In this document: positions 30,029 through 38,332 of the stretch, in pieces
Layout: each line of letters begins with the position of its first letter
How positions within the stretch are numbered: position 1 is the first letter of the stretch
DNA from: an uncultured Oscillospiraceae bacterium
Lineage (GTDB): Bacteria; Bacillota; Clostridia; Oscillospirales; Oscillospiraceae
Length of the DNA: 38,377 nt
Direction of reading: 5' to 3'
Assembly (NCBI GenBank): GCA_934590355.1
Contig: CAKTOX010000018.1
Location: 1-38,377 of the forward strand
The notes under the pieces: generated by a model
Database searches by the model: none
What the model was told of the DNA's origin: nothing
What the model saw: only the letters and a program-made list of their open reading frames with translations
Translations under genes and position numbers: made by a program

Positions 30029-31798
30029 TCAATCGAACTTCTGCTGCTTTTCGTAATCGGTATATTCGCGGTCGAACTTCTTCTCCTCGGGCAGCAGGTC
30101 GAGACCTATCGTGCCGCCGGGGTTCATGTTGTACTCGGGGTCGAAGTAGTTCTTGAGCACCTTGAACACGCCGTACTCCTTCTCGCCGATGTAGCCCTCA
30201 AGCCACGGTGCGAACATCTTGCCGATGCCGTGATGGTGGCTTATGGACGCGCCGGAGCGCTGGATGGCGTCGAGGATGGTGCTGTGGTATGCCTTGAACG
30301 CCTTCTCGTCCTGCATCTTGGTCAGGAAGATGAAGTAGAGATTTGCGCCCTGCGGGTAGCAGTGGGACATATGGGTCGTGACGACGGTGTTCGGCAGTGC
30401 GTGGCAGACTTTACGTACGTCAAGATGCACTTGCTCCATGTTGGACCAGTTGACGGTGCACTCGAGGGTATCTGTGGTGATACCGAAGTCCATGAGCGTA
30501 TCGCGCAGGTACGGGTCGTTGAAGCGTCCCTTCTCCCAGCTCTTGGTGACATAGCCGGTGAGGGGCAGACCGCCGTGGGCACGGGCGATCTTGCCGATGT
30601 TCTTTGCAACGTTCTTGGAGTAGCCCTTCTCGCCGTCGGTGAATCCGAGGAAGAGGCAGCGCTCCATGTCCTTATAGCCGAGCTTGTCGAGCAGCGGGTA
30701 GAGCGGAGTGTCGTCGACGTTGTAGAGTCTGAGCATCATGCTCGTCTCCTCCTGGTCGGACAGGCGGAAGACGGAGGAGTAGCCGCACTCATGCTGCATC
30801 ATCTCACGCGCAGCCTTCATTGCATCGTCCCAGGTCTTGAAGATGTAGGAAAATCTCTTGCGGTTCTCGGGCATCCAGCGGAATATCTTGAGGGTGACCT
30901 CGGTGAGAACACCGAAGGTGCCCTCGGAGCCCATCATGATCTGGTTGAGGTCGGGGCCGCAGGCCTCGCGGGGGTAGTGGCTGGTCTGAATGGGGCCGAT
31001 GGGGGTGGCGTACTTCTGGCTGAGGACGATGTCCGCGATGCAGCCGTAGTAGGTGCTGTTCTGACCTGCGCCGCGCGTTACGGTCCAGCCGCCGACGGAG
31101 GAATACTCAAAGCTCTGCGGGAAGTGGCCGCAGGTGTACTGACGCTTTGCGCCGAAGAGCTCCGGAGCGTTCTGGAGGGCCTTTTCGAGGTCGGGACCGG
31201 ACATACCCGCCTGAACGGTGATGGTCTGGTCGATCTCATTGAAGGAAAGGACCTTGTTAAAGCGCTTTCTCATATCCAGCGAGATGCCGCCCTTGACGGG
31301 CTCGACGCCGCGGGTGACTGAGCTGCCGCCGCCGTAAACGTACAGGGGGATATTATGCTCGGTGGAATACGCAACGATCTTCTCGACCTGCTCGGTCGTG
31401 TCGGGATAGAGCACGACATCGGGAACGGAGTCAACAATCTTATGGCGCAGGCGGAGGATATCATAGGCCGTGAAGCCGTAAGCAACGGCAAGGCGGTCAT
31501 AGTCGGAGATCGAGAAGCCCTCCTCGCCGACGATCGCCTTAAGAGCGTCGAGATGCTCCTGAGCGAGCTTAACGGGGTGATCGGACAGGTCTACCTGATC
31601 AAAACCGATATCGTCGGAGTACTCTTTGAAGTCATCGTCGGTGAGCTTGAAGACTTCCTTCATCATCTTGTACAGCGACTCCTTGGGGAACTTGAAGAAT
31701 TCGGGATCGCCCCAGCGGAAAATAGAACGGTAGCTGCCCTCCGGAGCGGGAGTGTTCACCCATTTGGGCTCGAAGCCCTCGTAATTTTTATGGCTCAT
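30029..31798 (-). CDS. FAD-binding oxidase, alkyldihydroxyacetonephosphate-synthase-like
   Basis: The protein has 589 residues of the VAO/PCMH flavoprotein family. The FAD domain (about 125-310) has YVYGGGSSVTRG, HFPQSFEYSSVGGWTVTRGAGQNSTYYG and MGSEGTFGVLTEV. The C-terminal cap carries the histidine triplet H521-H523 in SISHHHGIGK. Both blocks match alkyl-DHAP synthase (FPQS..FSS.GGW..TR and SHHHG.GK) better than glycolate or lactate oxidases. In eukaryotes that enzyme makes the ether bond of plasmalogens. Bacterial relatives are mostly uncharacterised. It is the last gene of the operon with GlpA-like and kinase genes, overlapping the kinase by one base (TGATG). It could act on a DHAP or glycerol-phosphate derivative, or oxidise a hydroxy acid. 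Confidence 0.85.
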   Translation of the reverse strand: MSHKNYEGFEPKWVNTPAPEGSYRSIFRWGDPEFFKFPKESLYKMMKEVFKLTDDDFKEYSDDIGFDQVDLSDHPVKLAQEHLDALKAIVGEEGFSISDYDRLAVAYGFTAYDILRLRHKIVDSVPDVVLYPDTTEQVEKIVAYSTEHNIPLYVYGGGSSVTRGVEPVKGGISLDMRKRFNKVLSFNEIDQTITVQAGMSGPDLEKALQNAPELFGAKRQYTCGHFPQSFEYSSVGGWTVTRGAGQNSTYYGCIADIVLSQKYATPIGPIQTSHYPREACGPDLNQIMMGSEGTFGVLTEVTLKIFRWMPENRKRFSYIFKTWDDAMKAAREMMQHECGYSSVFRLSDQEETSMMLRLYNVDDTPLYPLLDKLGYKDMERCLFLGFTDGEKGYSKNVAKNIGKIARAHGGLPLTGYVTKSWEKGRFNDPYLRDTLMDFGITTDTLECTVNWSNMEQVHLDVRKVCHALPNTVVTTHMSHCYPQGANLYFIFLTKMQDEKAFKAYHSTILDAIQRSGASISHHHGIGKMFAPWLEGYIGEKEYGVFKVLKNYFDPEYNMNPGGTIGLDLLPEEKKFDREYTDYEKQQKFD

Positions 31799-33357
31799 CA
31801 GATCATGTTCCTTTCTTTGAGGTTATTCATCGTTGCGTAAAGCGGTCTTACGTTTTTATAGATCTTGCGGTAAACCTTGTTGTACATATTCATGTAAACC
31901 TCGTGGTTCTTTGCGTCGGGCATAAAGACGTCCTTTTCGTGCACCATGTTCTTTATCGCCTCGTCAAAGCTCTCAAACTCGCCCTTGGAGACGAACGCGA
32001 CCATTGCCGCGCCGAGCGAGCAAGCCTCGTGCGTGTGGATGCGCTTGACGGGCAGGCCGAAGGTGTCCGCGAGTATCTGGCATGCCAAATTGCTCTTGGA
32101 GCCGCCGCCGCCGACGAAAAGCTCCTTTATCTGCCTCTTGCCGCGCTTTTCCATGTTCTTCATGGACATATAAAGCTCAAGGCAGATACCCTCGATTATC
32201 GCGCGGTAAATGTGATACTTGGTGTGGTAATCGGAAAATCCGATGATGGCGCCGTAAGAGTCGGGCTTGAGCACGTCCGGAGTCCAGTAAGGCTGGAGCA
32301 TAAGTCCCTGACAGCCCGCAGGCACCTCCGCGGCCTTGTTGTTGAGGATCTCCTCGGGCGATATGCCGAGCCGTTCCGCCTCTTCCCTGTCCTTATCGGC
32401 AAACTCCTTTATGAACCAGCTGAGCATCCAGAAGCCGCGGAAGACCTGTATCTCCGGGTTCCATGCTTTATTTATTACAGCCGGGTACGACGGCAGGAAG
32501 GTCTGCGGCTCGAAATACTGCTCGGAGTACATTTCGATGGTCGAGCTCGTGCCGAAGGATATTGCGGCCTTGTCGGGGCTTGCAACGCTAAGGCCGAGGG
32601 TCTCACAAGCCTTATCCGCGCCCGTTGCTATGAGGGGCAGTCCCTCGGGAGCGCCGGTGAGCTCGGATGCTTCCTTGGTTATGTAGCCGAGCACCTCGCC
32701 GGAGGGGATAAGATCATAGAGTCTCTCCTGCGGAACGTCGAAGAAGCAGCGCGTCAGATCGTTTTCCTTCATCCAGCGTTTTTTCTTGTAGTCCATGGGT
32801 ATATGCGCGATTGTGTTTGCAGGGGTGTCCGCAAGGCGTCCGGTCATGCGATAGTTGAGGTATGCCGGCAGGCAGACTATCTTCTTCGTGCGCTCCCAGA
32901 CCTTGGGCTGCTTCTGGCGCACCCAGTTGACCTTCGAGGTGCGGTAAGCGATCTTTGTGCCCTTGCCCATTCCGATAAGCTCGAACAGAGCCTCCTTCCA
33001 CAGGGGAAAGGGGTCGTCAAAAACGCATTTGCGCGCATCGAGCCAATGGATTATATCGCGCGTCGGTTGATAGTTCTCGTCGAGGAACACGAGCGTGTCG
33101 CGGATAACGGTGACTACGCAGGCGATGATATCGGGGATCTTATCGGCATTGCGCGCCATGAGGCCCCTGCTTGCCTTGCACATATTGTCAAAGTAAAACT
33201 CCGTTTTCTGCTCCGCCCAGCCCGGACGCCGGCGGAAGTACGGCTCATCGTACTTGACCTGCTCCTTATCGACGATGTTGCCCTGCTTATCGACAAGGAT
33301 GGCCCTCGTGCTCTGCGTGCCTACATCATAGGTAAGGATGAGTGGGTTGTTCATCAT
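31798..33357 (-). CDS. FGGY-family carbohydrate kinase
   Basis: The protein has 519 residues and two actin-like domains. The N-terminal phosphate-1 motif ILTYDVGTQSTRAILVD is clear, as are ATGADKACETLGLSV (catalytic Asp region) and ISFGTSSTIEMYS. The C-terminal ATP site is LFVGGGGSKSNLACQILADTFGLPV. The family phosphorylates glycerol, xylulose, gluconate and other polyols. The insert at 135-200 and the lack of the classical glycerol kinase motif order mean that glycerol is plausible but not certain. It shares a 4-bp overlap with DUF1667 and one base with the FAD oxidase. Beside a GlpA-like oxidase, a glycerol-like three-carbon substrate is favoured. Confidence 0.88.
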   Translation of the reverse strand: MMNNPLILTYDVGTQSTRAILVDKQGNIVDKEQVKYDEPYFRRRPGWAEQKTEFYFDNMCKASRGLMARNADKIPDIIACVVTVIRDTLVFLDENYQPTRDIIHWLDARKCVFDDPFPLWKEALFELIGMGKGTKIAYRTSKVNWVRQKQPKVWERTKKIVCLPAYLNYRMTGRLADTPANTIAHIPMDYKKKRWMKENDLTRCFFDVPQERLYDLIPSGEVLGYITKEASELTGAPEGLPLIATGADKACETLGLSVASPDKAAISFGTSSTIEMYSEQYFEPQTFLPSYPAVINKAWNPEIQVFRGFWMLSWFIKEFADKDREEAERLGISPEEILNNKAAEVPAGCQGLMLQPYWTPDVLKPDSYGAIIGFSDYHTKYHIYRAIIEGICLELYMSMKNMEKRGKRQIKELFVGGGGSKSNLACQILADTFGLPVKRIHTHEACSLGAAMVAFVSKGEFESFDEAIKNMVHEKDVFMPDAKNHEVYMNMYNKVYRKIYKNVRPLYATMNNLKERNMI

Positions 33358-33737
33358 TTTCCCTCCGATACTGCATATATATTCTGTTTTAATAGATCAC
33401 TGGTAGATATGACGTCAACCCCGAGGCCGAGCACGTTTTCTATAATAACGTCTCCCCTGCCTATGCGCTCGGTGAGCACGACGGCGTTGATTTCGCGCAT
33501 GACGTCGAAGATCCTGTCCTTGGGAATATCGTCGGACACTCTGACAGGCAGCACCGGGCAGCCCGGAAATACGGTCTTGACGGTCGAGCAGATAGTCCGC
33601 TTCGGCTCCGTCATCTCGCTTATGGCAAACGCCTTGCCGCGCGGGCAGGTGTTTCCGGTAACGATGAATTCTCCGTCCTTTTCTTCAACCGTAAGACGGC
33701 AGCCGCGCGGGCAGCCTATGCACACGAGTTGCTTCAT
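33354..33737 (-). CDS. DUF1667 iron-sulfur-type protein
   Basis: The protein has 127 residues. Four cysteines, C6, C9, C13 and C31 (CIGCPRGC ... NTCPRG), form a likely [4Fe-4S] site. Further cysteines at C50 and C60 are less conserved. DUF1667 proteins are nearly always encoded beside GlpA-like and FAD/NAD oxidoreductases in anaerobes and are thought to carry electrons from the flavoproteins. No membrane segment is present, so it replaces rather than copies the membrane subunit GlpC. Four-base overlaps on both sides indicate tight co-translation with its partners. Confidence 0.88.
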   Translation of the reverse strand: MKQLVCIGCPRGCRLTVEEKDGEFIVTGNTCPRGKAFAISEMTEPKRTICSTVKTVFPGCPVLPVRVSDDIPKDRIFDVMREINAVVLTERIGRGDVIIENVLGLGVDVISTSDLLKQNIYAVSEGK

Positions 33738-34987
33738 TTTACCACCTCTATCTCAAAGCGAACATCGCTTTTTTCATCTATGCCGTATTTGGACATATCC
33801 AGCGTGAGCTGCTGCATCTCGGGCGGACGCAGGAAAGGATACGTCTTTTTCCAGACCTCTTCCCCGTTCACTTTAAGGCGCAGCGTGCTCTTATCCGTGA
33901 CCTTTTTGGAGCGGAAGTAGAACACCGTCTTCGTATTGTCGGCATTGAGGTCGAGCTGCTGCGGGACGAGGTAGAGAAATTCGTTTCCGATGTTTATATT
34001 GACTCTGCTCTGCGCCTTGCCGCAGTATGCAGCGGCGTTTCTGCCCGCTTCTTCGCCGGATTCGGACACGAAATCGACAAGGTCGTTGACGTGCAGGGCG
34101 TTGCCGCAGGAGAATATTCCGGGCACCTTGGTCATGAGCTGCGCGTCGCAGACGGGGCCGCCCGTGTGACCGTCAAGCTCGACTCCGAGACTCTGCGCCA
34201 GCTCGTTTTCCGGGATAAGTCCGACGGAAACTATGAGCGCGTCGCATTCTATTCTCTCGGCGCTGTCGGGTATGGGCTTATAATTTTCATCGACCTTACA
34301 GACCTCAACGGCCTCGAGGCGGTCTCTGCCGAAAACTCTCGTGACCGTATGGCTCAGGTGCAGGGGGATGTCATAATCGGTAAGGCACTGGTGGATATTT
34401 CTCGTAAGTCCGGAGGGCGTGGGGTTTATTTCATACACGCCGAGCACCTGCGCGCCCTCAAGAGTCAGACGGCGAGCCATGATGAGCCCGATATCGCCCG
34501 AGCCGAGGATAACGCATTTCTTGGTCGGCATAACACCGAGGCGGTTCGTGAAATGCTGTGCCGTGCCGGCGGTGAACACTCCTGCGGGGCGCGTGCCGTG
34601 GATAAGCACCTGCTTCGCGCTTCTTTCACGGCAGCCGGTTGCAAGCACGAGGCTTTTGCCCGTGACCGTGCGCAGTCCATCACGCGAAACGAGGGTCACG
34701 GCAAAGCCGCCGTCTGTTTTCTTTGCGTGGGTTACGAAGGTCCGGCAGGACACCTCAATGTCCGTCTGCGCAAGCTTATCCATGAAGCGCTCGACATACT
34801 CGGGACCGGCAAGGCGCTCTCCGAAGCGTCTGAGTCCAAAGCCGTCGTGAATGCACTGCTTGAGCATACCGCCCAGCCGCTCCTCGCGCTCAACGATGAG
34901 CACGCTCGCACCGTTTTCATGAGCCGCAAGCGCGGCAGCAAGTCCGGCGGGGCCGCCGCCTATAACGATAACATCATGATCTGTCAT
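33734..34987 (-). CDS. NAD(P)/FAD-dependent oxidoreductase (partner of GlpA-like oxidase)
   Basis: The protein has 417 residues. The FAD motif VIVIGGGPAGLAAALAAHENGA is at the N-terminus. A second Rossmann motif KKCVILGSGDIGLIMARRL binds NAD(P)H, and GIFSCGNALHVNDLVDFVS is the C-terminal FAD block. An additional domain of about 80 residues follows (from about 335), rich in beta strands. The protein resembles the small flavoprotein subunit of opine/proline-dehydrogenase and GlpA-associated complexes. It probably moves electrons between the GlpA-like subunit, the DUF1667 protein and NAD. It overlaps both neighbours by 4 bp. Confidence 0.88.
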   Translation of the reverse strand: MTDHDVIVIGGGPAGLAAALAAHENGASVLIVEREERLGGMLKQCIHDGFGLRRFGERLAGPEYVERFMDKLAQTDIEVSCRTFVTHAKKTDGGFAVTLVSRDGLRTVTGKSLVLATGCRERSAKQVLIHGTRPAGVFTAGTAQHFTNRLGVMPTKKCVILGSGDIGLIMARRLTLEGAQVLGVYEINPTPSGLTRNIHQCLTDYDIPLHLSHTVTRVFGRDRLEAVEVCKVDENYKPIPDSAERIECDALIVSVGLIPENELAQSLGVELDGHTGGPVCDAQLMTKVPGIFSCGNALHVNDLVDFVSESGEEAGRNAAAYCGKAQSRVNINIGNEFLYLVPQQLDLNADNTKTVFYFRSKKVTDKSTLRLKVNGEEVWKKTYPFLRPPEMQQLTLDMSKYGIDEKSDVRFEIEVVK

Positions 34988-36693
34988 TTTTCAGCGGCTC
35001 CCTTCCTGCTTTCAAAGACTATCGGCGACTCCTCGGAGCTCTTTCTGACATCGGTGAGCTCAACGCCGAGATATTCCGCTATTATCTGCGTCACCAGAGG
35101 CGAGCAGAAGCCGCCCTGACATCTGCCCATTCCGGGTCGGACGCGTTTTTTGACGCCGTCCACCGTCGGGACGCACACACTGCTGCGCAGTGCGTCGAGG
35201 ATCTCGCCGCGGCTGACCTCCTCGCAGCGGCAGACTATGACGCCGTAATCGGGGTTTTCCTTAATAAGTGCCGCGCGGGAAGCATCGTCCATTGCGGCAA
35301 GGTGCGGAGGAGCATGGCGAATGGGGTCAAAGCTCTCGTTTTTCTCCGCTCCGAAGAGCTCCGCCATGTAAGCGGCAACGTCCTCGGCGACCGCAGGCGC
35401 GGTGGTGAGTCCGGGCGACTGTATGCCCGCAACGTGGTATATATTCTTCGTTTTTCTGCCGGGCTCGATGATGAAATCCTCTTCATAAGTAGGGGCGCGA
35501 ACTCCGGTGAAGTAGGTTATTATATCTTTTTCGGTGAGCTTGGGCATGGTTATCTTCTGCTTTGCGAAAACGCGCTCGATGCTGTCGGAATCGGTTGCGG
35601 TATTCTCGCGCTCGGGAGTTTCGATGGCATCGGGGCCTATGAGCAGGTTATCGTGCGCGGTGTGCAGTATGCCGCCGCCCTTTGTGTGGGTCTGGCCGGG
35701 CGACTGCGCGCCGACTACGGAGGCTATCGTGCCGAAGCGGCTTCCGTTCTTTTTGTCGAGAATGGAATTTGTGCCTCGGCGCGGATGGATGCTGAAGAAG
35801 CGGTCCTGCGCCATCTTTGCGACCATGTCCGACCAAACGCCGGCGCAGTTTATGACCTGCTTGGGATAGACGGTGCCGCGATTGGTGTGCACGGCCTTTA
35901 TGACGCCGTCCTCGACGTCCATTCCCGTTACGGCGGTGTTGAGCGATATCTTGGCGCCGTTATCCACGGCGTTTTCCGCGTATGCAATGACGAGGTTATA
36001 GGGGCTGACGCTGCCGGAGGAGGGGTTAGACAGCGCGAATGCGACATCGGGCGATATTTCCGGCTCGTTTTTGCGGATCTCGCTGCCCATCGCTATTCTC
36101 GTGTCCTCTATGCCGTCCACGTATTTGCGCCACTTCGAATAAACCCAAACGAAGGGCAGCTGGCTTTTATGCGTGAAGCAGGCGTACTGACCTAAGCGCT
36201 TGAACGGAACGTCAAGCTCACGGCAGAGGCTTTCGTACATATGATTGGCGCGTCTTATGTATTTGTGCTTGAGCGTGCCCTTGGAAAGATCGACTCCGGG
36301 GTGTACCTCGCCGTCGTTGCGGCCCGATGCGCCCAGTGCAAGGTCTGCCTCCTTTTCCAGCACGAGTACGCTCAGCTTATATCTCATGAGCTCTCGCGCA
36401 ATAGAGCAGCCGGATATACCGCCGCCTATGACAAGAATGTCCGGGCGCGCTCCCTCAAGCGCATCGTCCCTGACTGAGGGCATATGCATCTGCTCGGGCT
36501 GTGCACCCTTGAGCGAAATGTCATTGATCACATGAGTCCTCGAGTGCGGCGTGGCTGCGAGCATTCCTGCCTCGACAACGTCGCTCCACTCGTCAAGCTC
36601 GCCCGTGAGAACGATGCTGCCGTCCTCAAAGCGCGCACTCACTCTGTCGCCGAACTTTTTTTCCAGTTTCCTGTTAATATCGTTTACGTTCAT
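34984..36693 (-). CDS. GlpA-like FAD-dependent glycerol-3-phosphate dehydrogenase with BFD-like [2Fe-2S] domain
   Basis: The protein is 569 residues from ATG 36693. The longer TTG start at 36738 overlaps the -10 box and has no ribosome binding site, whereas GAGGGTG precedes the ATG. An N-terminal domain of about 65 residues (ARFEDGSIVLTGELDEWSDV) looks like a BON/lipid-binding domain. The DAO-type FAD domain follows (DILVIGGGISGCSIARELMRY, SGRNDGEVHPG, GVRAPTYEEDFIIEPG). The C-terminal 100 residues are BFD-like, with cysteines in VCRCEEVSRGE and GMGRCQGGFCSP (CxC and CxxxxC). It is expected to oxidise glycerol-3-phosphate or a similar 2-hydroxy phosphate and pass electrons to the next two gene products. 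It is the first gene of the operon. Confidence 0.86.
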   Translation of the reverse strand: MNVNDINRKLEKKFGDRVSARFEDGSIVLTGELDEWSDVVEAGMLAATPHSRTHVINDISLKGAQPEQMHMPSVRDDALEGARPDILVIGGGISGCSIARELMRYKLSVLVLEKEADLALGASGRNDGEVHPGVDLSKGTLKHKYIRRANHMYESLCRELDVPFKRLGQYACFTHKSQLPFVWVYSKWRKYVDGIEDTRIAMGSEIRKNEPEISPDVAFALSNPSSGSVSPYNLVIAYAENAVDNGAKISLNTAVTGMDVEDGVIKAVHTNRGTVYPKQVINCAGVWSDMVAKMAQDRFFSIHPRRGTNSILDKKNGSRFGTIASVVGAQSPGQTHTKGGGILHTAHDNLLIGPDAIETPERENTATDSDSIERVFAKQKITMPKLTEKDIITYFTGVRAPTYEEDFIIEPGRKTKNIYHVAGIQSPGLTTAPAVAEDVAAYMAELFGAEKNESFDPIRHAPPHLAAMDDASRAALIKENPDYGVIVCRCEEVSRGEILDALRSSVCVPTVDGVKKRVRPGMGRCQGGFCSPLVTQIIAEYLGVELTDVRKSSEESPIVFESRKGAAEK

Positions 36694-36705
36694 TTGTGCA
36701 CCCTC

Positions 36706-36718
36706 ATACACGTTGTAT
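36706..36718. promoter_or_regulatory. Palindrome in the leader of the redox operon
   Basis: ATACA-CGT-TGTAT (36706-36718) lies between the -10 and the start codon of the GlpA-like gene, a place where a repressor could block initiation. No regulator gene is adjacent. Confidence 0.35.
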
Positions 36719-36729
36719 AGTTTAGTTTC

Positions 36730-36776
36730 ATTATACAATAAATCCAGCGCAAGTCAATATTCGACAAAAATTTGTC
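36730..36776 (-). promoter_or_regulatory. Redox operon promoter with GACAAA-type operator
   Basis: On the minus strand TTGACT (36757-36752), a 16-bp spacer and TATAAT (36735-36730) form a strong promoter. A palindrome GACAAA-AA-TTTGTC (36763-36776) lies 5 bp upstream of the -35. Confidence 0.65.
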
Positions 36777-36827
36777 ACTGATTTTCACCAATTATGCAAA
36801 AGCGCAATAATGCGCCTGAAACATCGA

Positions 36828-36840
36828 GACAAATTTTGTC
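36828..36840. promoter_or_regulatory. Second GACAAA-T-TTTGTC palindrome
   Basis: A 13-bp copy of the operator-like palindrome found at 36763-36776, about 65 bp away (roughly six helical turns). It lies 26 bp upstream of the -35 for the + gene. Between and beside them are GCGCA-ATAA-TGCGC (36802-36815) and CTATCG...CGATAG (36842-36862). Confidence 0.5.
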
Positions 36841-36866
36841 ACTATCGATAATTTTGCGATAGGGCA

Positions 36867-36895
36867 TTGAAATATTCTCGTTGATATTTTATACT
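36867..36895 (+). promoter_or_regulatory. Promoter of the O-antigen-ligase-like gene
   Basis: TTGAAA (36867-36872), a 17-bp spacer and TATACT (36890-36895) lie 34 bp upstream of the ATG at 36930. Confidence 0.65.
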
Positions 36896-36929
36896 AATAC
36901 TTAATCTGTCTTTTTTTGCGGAGGGAACT

Positions 36930-38297
36930 ATGAACAAATCACACTCCAGGTTTATATCTATCCTCGATAAAATCCTAATTATTTACATCATTGTAAATCC
37001 GCTGATTGATTTTTTCACCGGACTATATATAAAGGAGTTTTTGGGAATAACCGAGCTTGATATCTCAAGCGCAGTTTTTGTCAGCACTCCGAGTCTTATG
37101 ATACGGCTGGCAATGCTGGCTGTCTTTGGCATTTATATGCTCGCACGCCGTGAAAAAGTCGGCATTATGACTCTCATTATAATGGGCGCTGCATTCTGCC
37201 TTTCCATAGCCATGCTCATGCTCGGCGGCGTTAAGCTGCAAATAAGCGTTGACATCAAGTATTTTGTAAAGTACTGCTACAATATTGCAATGCTCTTTGC
37301 CTACCTCGCGCTCATGCGCAATATGTGCCGTGATAAAAACGAGTTTATCGAGAAGGTATTCTTTGTTGTTAAATTCACCTGCATCGTGTGCGCGCTCGGT
37401 ATAATAGTGCCGTATATTTTCTCCATCGGCTACTATACATATGCCGACCGTCTCGGCTTACGCGGATGCAGAGGATATTTCTATTCAGGCAATGACATTA
37501 CCGCAATATTCACTATTCTTCTGCCTCTCACAATTGCGTACTTTCTTAAAAGCTCGGAGCCTGTTTTTTCCAAAAAGTCTTTAATTCCGATCCTTTCCGC
37601 CTCTCTTTCGATCATCGCATTGCTGCTTATCGGAACCAAAACGGCGTTTATTGCAGTCATCGGCTCAAGCGCCCTCATGTTCCTCTTTACGCTCTTTGCA
37701 ATTCCCAAGAAGGGAACCAAAATGCTCACCCGCGCGCTCGCGCTTATTCTCGTCACGCTGGTTTTGTTTGCCTTGCTCGGCTGCATAGTCGGCTTCGACA
37801 GGCTTTTGTTTGAATTGCACTCCAGTGCCGAGGCTCCGTCGCAGCTCGCTCAAAGCGAAGGCTCCGAGATTGCTCTGCTCAGCGGTCGCAGCTATAAGCT
37901 GCACTACCACGTTGAAAAGTTCCTTAACGGCGGCGTGCTCGCTTGGCTGTTCGGCATAGGCCGCAGCACGGTCACAAGCATCATTGAGATGGATCTGTTT
38001 GAGGTCTTTATCTACTACGGACTTGTCGGCGCCTTGGCAATGCTCTGGCTGTATGTTTGGCTGGCAGTTGAATTCATTAAAGCGTTTTTCAAAAACTTCG
38101 ATATAATCAGCTTTGCGCTGCTGATCGGCATAGGCATAACGTTCGGTTACCTCACGTTGGCAGGTCATGTGCTGTTTACAGTGACCAGCGGACAGTACTT
38201 CGTCCTTGCGATCGCATTCAGCAGGCTTTACTTTGCAAAGTCTGCCGAGGAGGCGGCAATACGCCCGAAGCTTCTATGCAAGCTCGTAAAGGCATGA
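36930..38297 (+). CDS. O-antigen ligase/polymerase family membrane protein
   Basis: The protein has 455 residues and 11-12 hydrophobic segments. It has the long extracytoplasmic loop in the second half typical of the WaaL/Wzy_C group (about 285-340, containing SEIALLSGRSYKLHYHVEKFL). YFYSGNDITAIFTILLPL near residue 185 matches the conserved family region. Such proteins polymerise or ligate surface glycans on the outer face of the membrane. GGAGGG is 6 bases before the ATG. No glycosyltransferase or flippase is visible, although a glycan locus may continue beyond the window. Exact substrate and role (capsule, teichoic or exopolysaccharide) cannot be read. Confidence 0.78.
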   Translation: MNKSHSRFISILDKILIIYIIVNPLIDFFTGLYIKEFLGITELDISSAVFVSTPSLMIRLAMLAVFGIYMLARREKVGIMTLIIMGAAFCLSIAMLMLGGVKLQISVDIKYFVKYCYNIAMLFAYLALMRNMCRDKNEFIEKVFFVVKFTCIVCALGIIVPYIFSIGYYTYADRLGLRGCRGYFYSGNDITAIFTILLPLTIAYFLKSSEPVFSKKSLIPILSASLSIIALLLIGTKTAFIAVIGSSALMFLFTLFAIPKKGTKMLTRALALILVTLVLFALLGCIVGFDRLLFELHSSAEAPSQLAQSEGSEIALLSGRSYKLHYHVEKFLNGGVLAWLFGIGRSTVTSIIEMDLFEVFIYYGLVGALAMLWLYVWLAVEFIKAFFKNFDIISFALLIGIGITFGYLTLAGHVLFTVTSGQYFVLAIAFSRLYFAKSAEEAAIRPKLLCKLVKA

Positions 38298-38309
38298 TAT
38301 AAAATCAAA

Positions 38310-38332
38310 ACCTCCGGCTAAGCCGGAGGTTT
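38310..38332 (+). terminator. Intrinsic terminator after the O-antigen-ligase-like gene
   Basis: The hairpin AACCTCCGGCT-AA-GCCGGAGGTT (about 38309-38332) lies just after the stop codon. Two more small inverted repeats follow, GCCCT-ATA-AGGGC (38339-38351) and AGCCCC-AAA-GGGGCT (38363-38377), the last cut by the window end. Confidence 0.8.

Noticed and set aside
30230..31321. A 363-codon plus-strand frame over the FAD oxidase gene
   Set aside because: It is antisense to a gene with intact flavoprotein motifs, and its composition is low-complexity Val/Gly/Ala/Glu. There is no start signal.
31903..33807. A 634-codon open frame on the plus strand
   Set aside because: It lies antisense to the FGGY kinase and DUF1667 genes, which have clear motifs. 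Its protein has no recognisable domain and its start lacks a ribosome binding site. It is a by-product of GC-biased codon use.
36694..36738. TTG start at 36738 for the GlpA-like gene
   Set aside because: It overlaps the -10 box TATAAT, so it would lie upstream of the transcription start. ATG 36693 has a Shine-Dalgarno sequence.
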